The notes below the pieces were generated by a model. It was not told the DNA's origin. It worked only from the letters and a program-made list of their open reading frames with translations, and did no database searches. Made by a program: the position numbers and the translations under genes. Shown one piece after another: positions 62,593-64,000 of a stretch of DNA of 64,000 nucleotides; the first letter of the stretch is position 1, and every line of letters starts with the position of its first letter. The stretch is from Macrostomum hystrix (lineage: Eukaryota; Platyhelminthes; Macrostomidae): assembly GCA_950097015.1 (NCBI GenBank), contig CATNEN010000008.1, forward strand, positions 4,314,501 to 4,378,500, read 5' to 3'.

Positions 62593-64000
62593 GTGATTGG
62601 TGCTGCTGCATCTGCCTTTTTGTCTTGAAGTCATGGGATGATCATTGAACTTAAACATAAGATAATCTTGTGTGCCATTGTGAGCAACAGCATTAAAAAT
62701 ATCATTGAATGTCTCGCCCAATTCAGGAGCAGGAGGTCATCGCTAAGGCCAAGCGCAATCTTCAGCAGAAGGTTGACGAACAATTCGAACAGCTGTGCGT
62801 CCTGCAGGAGGCTCGCCAGCAGATCCTGGCCGACCTGCAGAACAAGAACATCGCCCTGGGCATCGACATCGACCAGTACAACCTTAACGAGCAGAGTCCG
62901 AACATCTCCTACAAGCCGAACCCGACCCGGGTGCCCAAGGGCAGCACCACACCGCAGCAGTGGGAGGACTTCAGCCGCTACAATGTGGACCGGGCCAGGG
63001 CCGAGATCGCCTCTAGCGGCCGCCTGCGCGAGGCCGCTCACCGGACCATCCACGACACCGACAACGATCTGGAGTCTCAGCGGCAGGCCAGCGACTACGC
63101 CCTAAGGAAGCGGCTTCACGAGCAGGAGCAGGTGCGGAATTTATCCCCTGTGCTAACTTGCTAAATCCCAAACAAGACGTCACACTCTTCAGAACCAGCG
63201 ATGATTATTGCACACCTTCAACTAAAAAACTGCCTTCGAGCGGGAACTAAGTGTCTTGCTCAATGACAAACATTGTTTGTTGAGGGCTGAGATTTGAACT
63301 CCCGACATCCGGTCAGAAGTCGAAAACTCCAACCACTGGGCTACAAGTTTTCCTTTGGCTGAGGGGGGTCGGTGGCAGAGCGGTTAACGCGTTTGCCTCT
63401 CGCACCAAGGTCCCTGAGCTCGATTCCGCGGCGAGGCCACATTCATTTCGGGCGCAGCCGCGGAGAGAAGGCTTGGGGGCTTGTCGTGCAATTGACACCC
63501 TTGAGGGAGAACCTCCAAGGCACAGTGAGAGTGTACAGTGTCTGATGATGAGAAAGTCAGAGCAGATGTACACACCTGTGTGAGCGTGTGCCTTTGTACA
63601 GTATCTATGTGGGTGCGTTCAGGAGTCAGCGAAATGGGCCGAATTGTCTCCTCGCTGGCTGCAGGTTTGCTGTCATCAAATGAAGAGCCATTGTCCAACA
63701 GCCCTATCGCAAATTATCATTGCTCTTATCCCTTTGGCTATATTAATTTTTTTAAGATTTATCCTATCCTTCAGATATCCCACAATTCAAATTCCACACT
63801 AGATATCCCAAAAACTTCTCACAATCTCCCGCAGGCCAAGGACGAGCTGGAGTGGCAGAAGAAGCAGACCGAGGACGAGATCGCCGAGCTGGAGCGGGAC
63901 ATCCGCGCCCTGGAGGAGGCCATTCGGGCCAAGATCCCGCCGGCTAAACTAGCCGAGACCCGCCTGGAGAACCGGACCACCAGGCCGGGCGTGGAGCTGT
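62179..64000 (+). CDS. Tektin-2 (5' part, 3 exons, cut by window end)
   Basis: A coiled-coil protein of ciliary and flagellar doublet microtubules. Exons 62179-62592, 62727-63131 and 63835 onward give 328 residues before the window ends (tektin-2 is about 430). The match to TEKT2 is strong from the start: VDWFTNAYAISSNAERQRE, RQEARFLRNETDNKTKWDQH, DNNTRLADRIDVIRKWKE, NECLTVRDGRRSID, NLQQKVDEQFEQLCVLQEA, PTRVPKGSTTPQQWEDFS, and ELEWQKKQTEDEIAEL. The window ends inside the tektin signature: family consensus RPNVELCRD, here RPGVEL with Gly for Asn. Heptad coiled-coil character runs throughout. It is head to head with TNPO. Confidence 0.95.
62727..63131 (+). CDS. TEKT2 exon 2
   Basis: Acceptor AATTCAG|GAG. 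135 codons from EQEVIAKAKRNLQQK to RKRLHEQEQ; donor CAG|GTGCGG, phase 0. Confidence 0.94.
63190..63355 (-). mobile_element. tRNA-derived SINE in TEKT2 intron 2 (minus)
   Basis: On the minus strand from about 63352, TGTAGCCCAGTGGTTGGAG gives an A-box-like head, and GGGAGTTCAAATCTC gives a B-box. The body contains ATTGAGCAAGACACTTAG, sharing the GCAAGACAC motif with the SINE at 9790-10016, so probably one family. Confidence 0.65.
63361..63705 (+). mobile_element. Second tRNA-derived SINE in TEKT2 intron 2 (plus)
   Basis: GGTGGCAGAGCGGTTAACGC is A-box-like and GAGCTCGATTCC is a B-box-like block about 45 nt further, followed by a long non-tRNA body. It lacks the GCAAGACAC motif, so it is a different family from its back-to-back neighbour. 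The 3' limit is a guess. Confidence 0.55.
63835..64000 (+). CDS. TEKT2 exon 3 (partial)
   Basis: Acceptor CCCGCAG|GCC. Encodes AKDELEWQKKQTEDEIAELE through AETRLENRTTRPGVEL; open to the window edge. Confidence 0.93.

Noticed and set aside
63364-63440. Functional tRNA gene
   Set aside because: A and B boxes are recognisable, but the stems do not close cleanly and a long tail follows, so a SINE head is more likely.

Overview
The window comes from an animal nuclear genome. It holds spliced genes with GT-AG introns whose products are metazoan families: a peroxisomal carnitine acyltransferase, a FoxC forkhead factor, transportin and the ciliary protein tektin-2. tRNA-derived SINEs, a hAT-type element and a relic of a retroelement RNase H are also present. 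Nothing here fixes the species. An invertebrate bilaterian, perhaps a spiralian, is my inference.

Layout from left to right. (1) 1-3188: no gene, two 20-bp minisatellites. (2) 3189-9718, minus strand: a CROT-like gene with four coding exons, a candidate peroxisomal C-terminus (ARL), and a different tandem array in each intron. (3) 9719-13123: AT-rich spacer with a SINE just upstream of CROT. (4) 13124-17656, minus strand: FOXC with three coding exons; an intron cuts the forkhead domain, and both introns carry arrays. (5) 17657-49394: a gene desert of about 31.7 kb. It is dominated by tandem arrays, including a 39-bp array of about 4.2 kb, a 27-bp array of about 5.2 kb, and a non-autonomous hAT-like element (38780-40014) whose interior is itself a minisatellite. 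(6) 49395-61184, minus strand: a complete transportin (TNPO1/2-type) gene with ten coding exons and 913 codons; introns 4-9 carry arrays. (7) 61185-62178: a short intergenic region separating TNPO from (8) TEKT2 on the plus strand (62179 to beyond 64000, cut by the window end), with two SINEs in its second intron.

By my boundary estimates about 43 percent of the window is tandem repeat, in roughly thirty arrays with units of 5 to 57 bp. Long open frames inside arrays whose unit is a multiple of three are artefacts, not genes. The four genes have unrelated housekeeping, developmental or ciliary roles and do not form a pathway. The most striking structure is in the repeats. Most long introns of the three minus-strand genes are filled almost splice site to splice site by a private minisatellite, and many otherwise unrelated arrays share a GGGAT/ATCCC core. 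Exon coordinates were derived by hand from splice consensus, reading-frame continuity and remembered family sequences; no alignment or database search was run.
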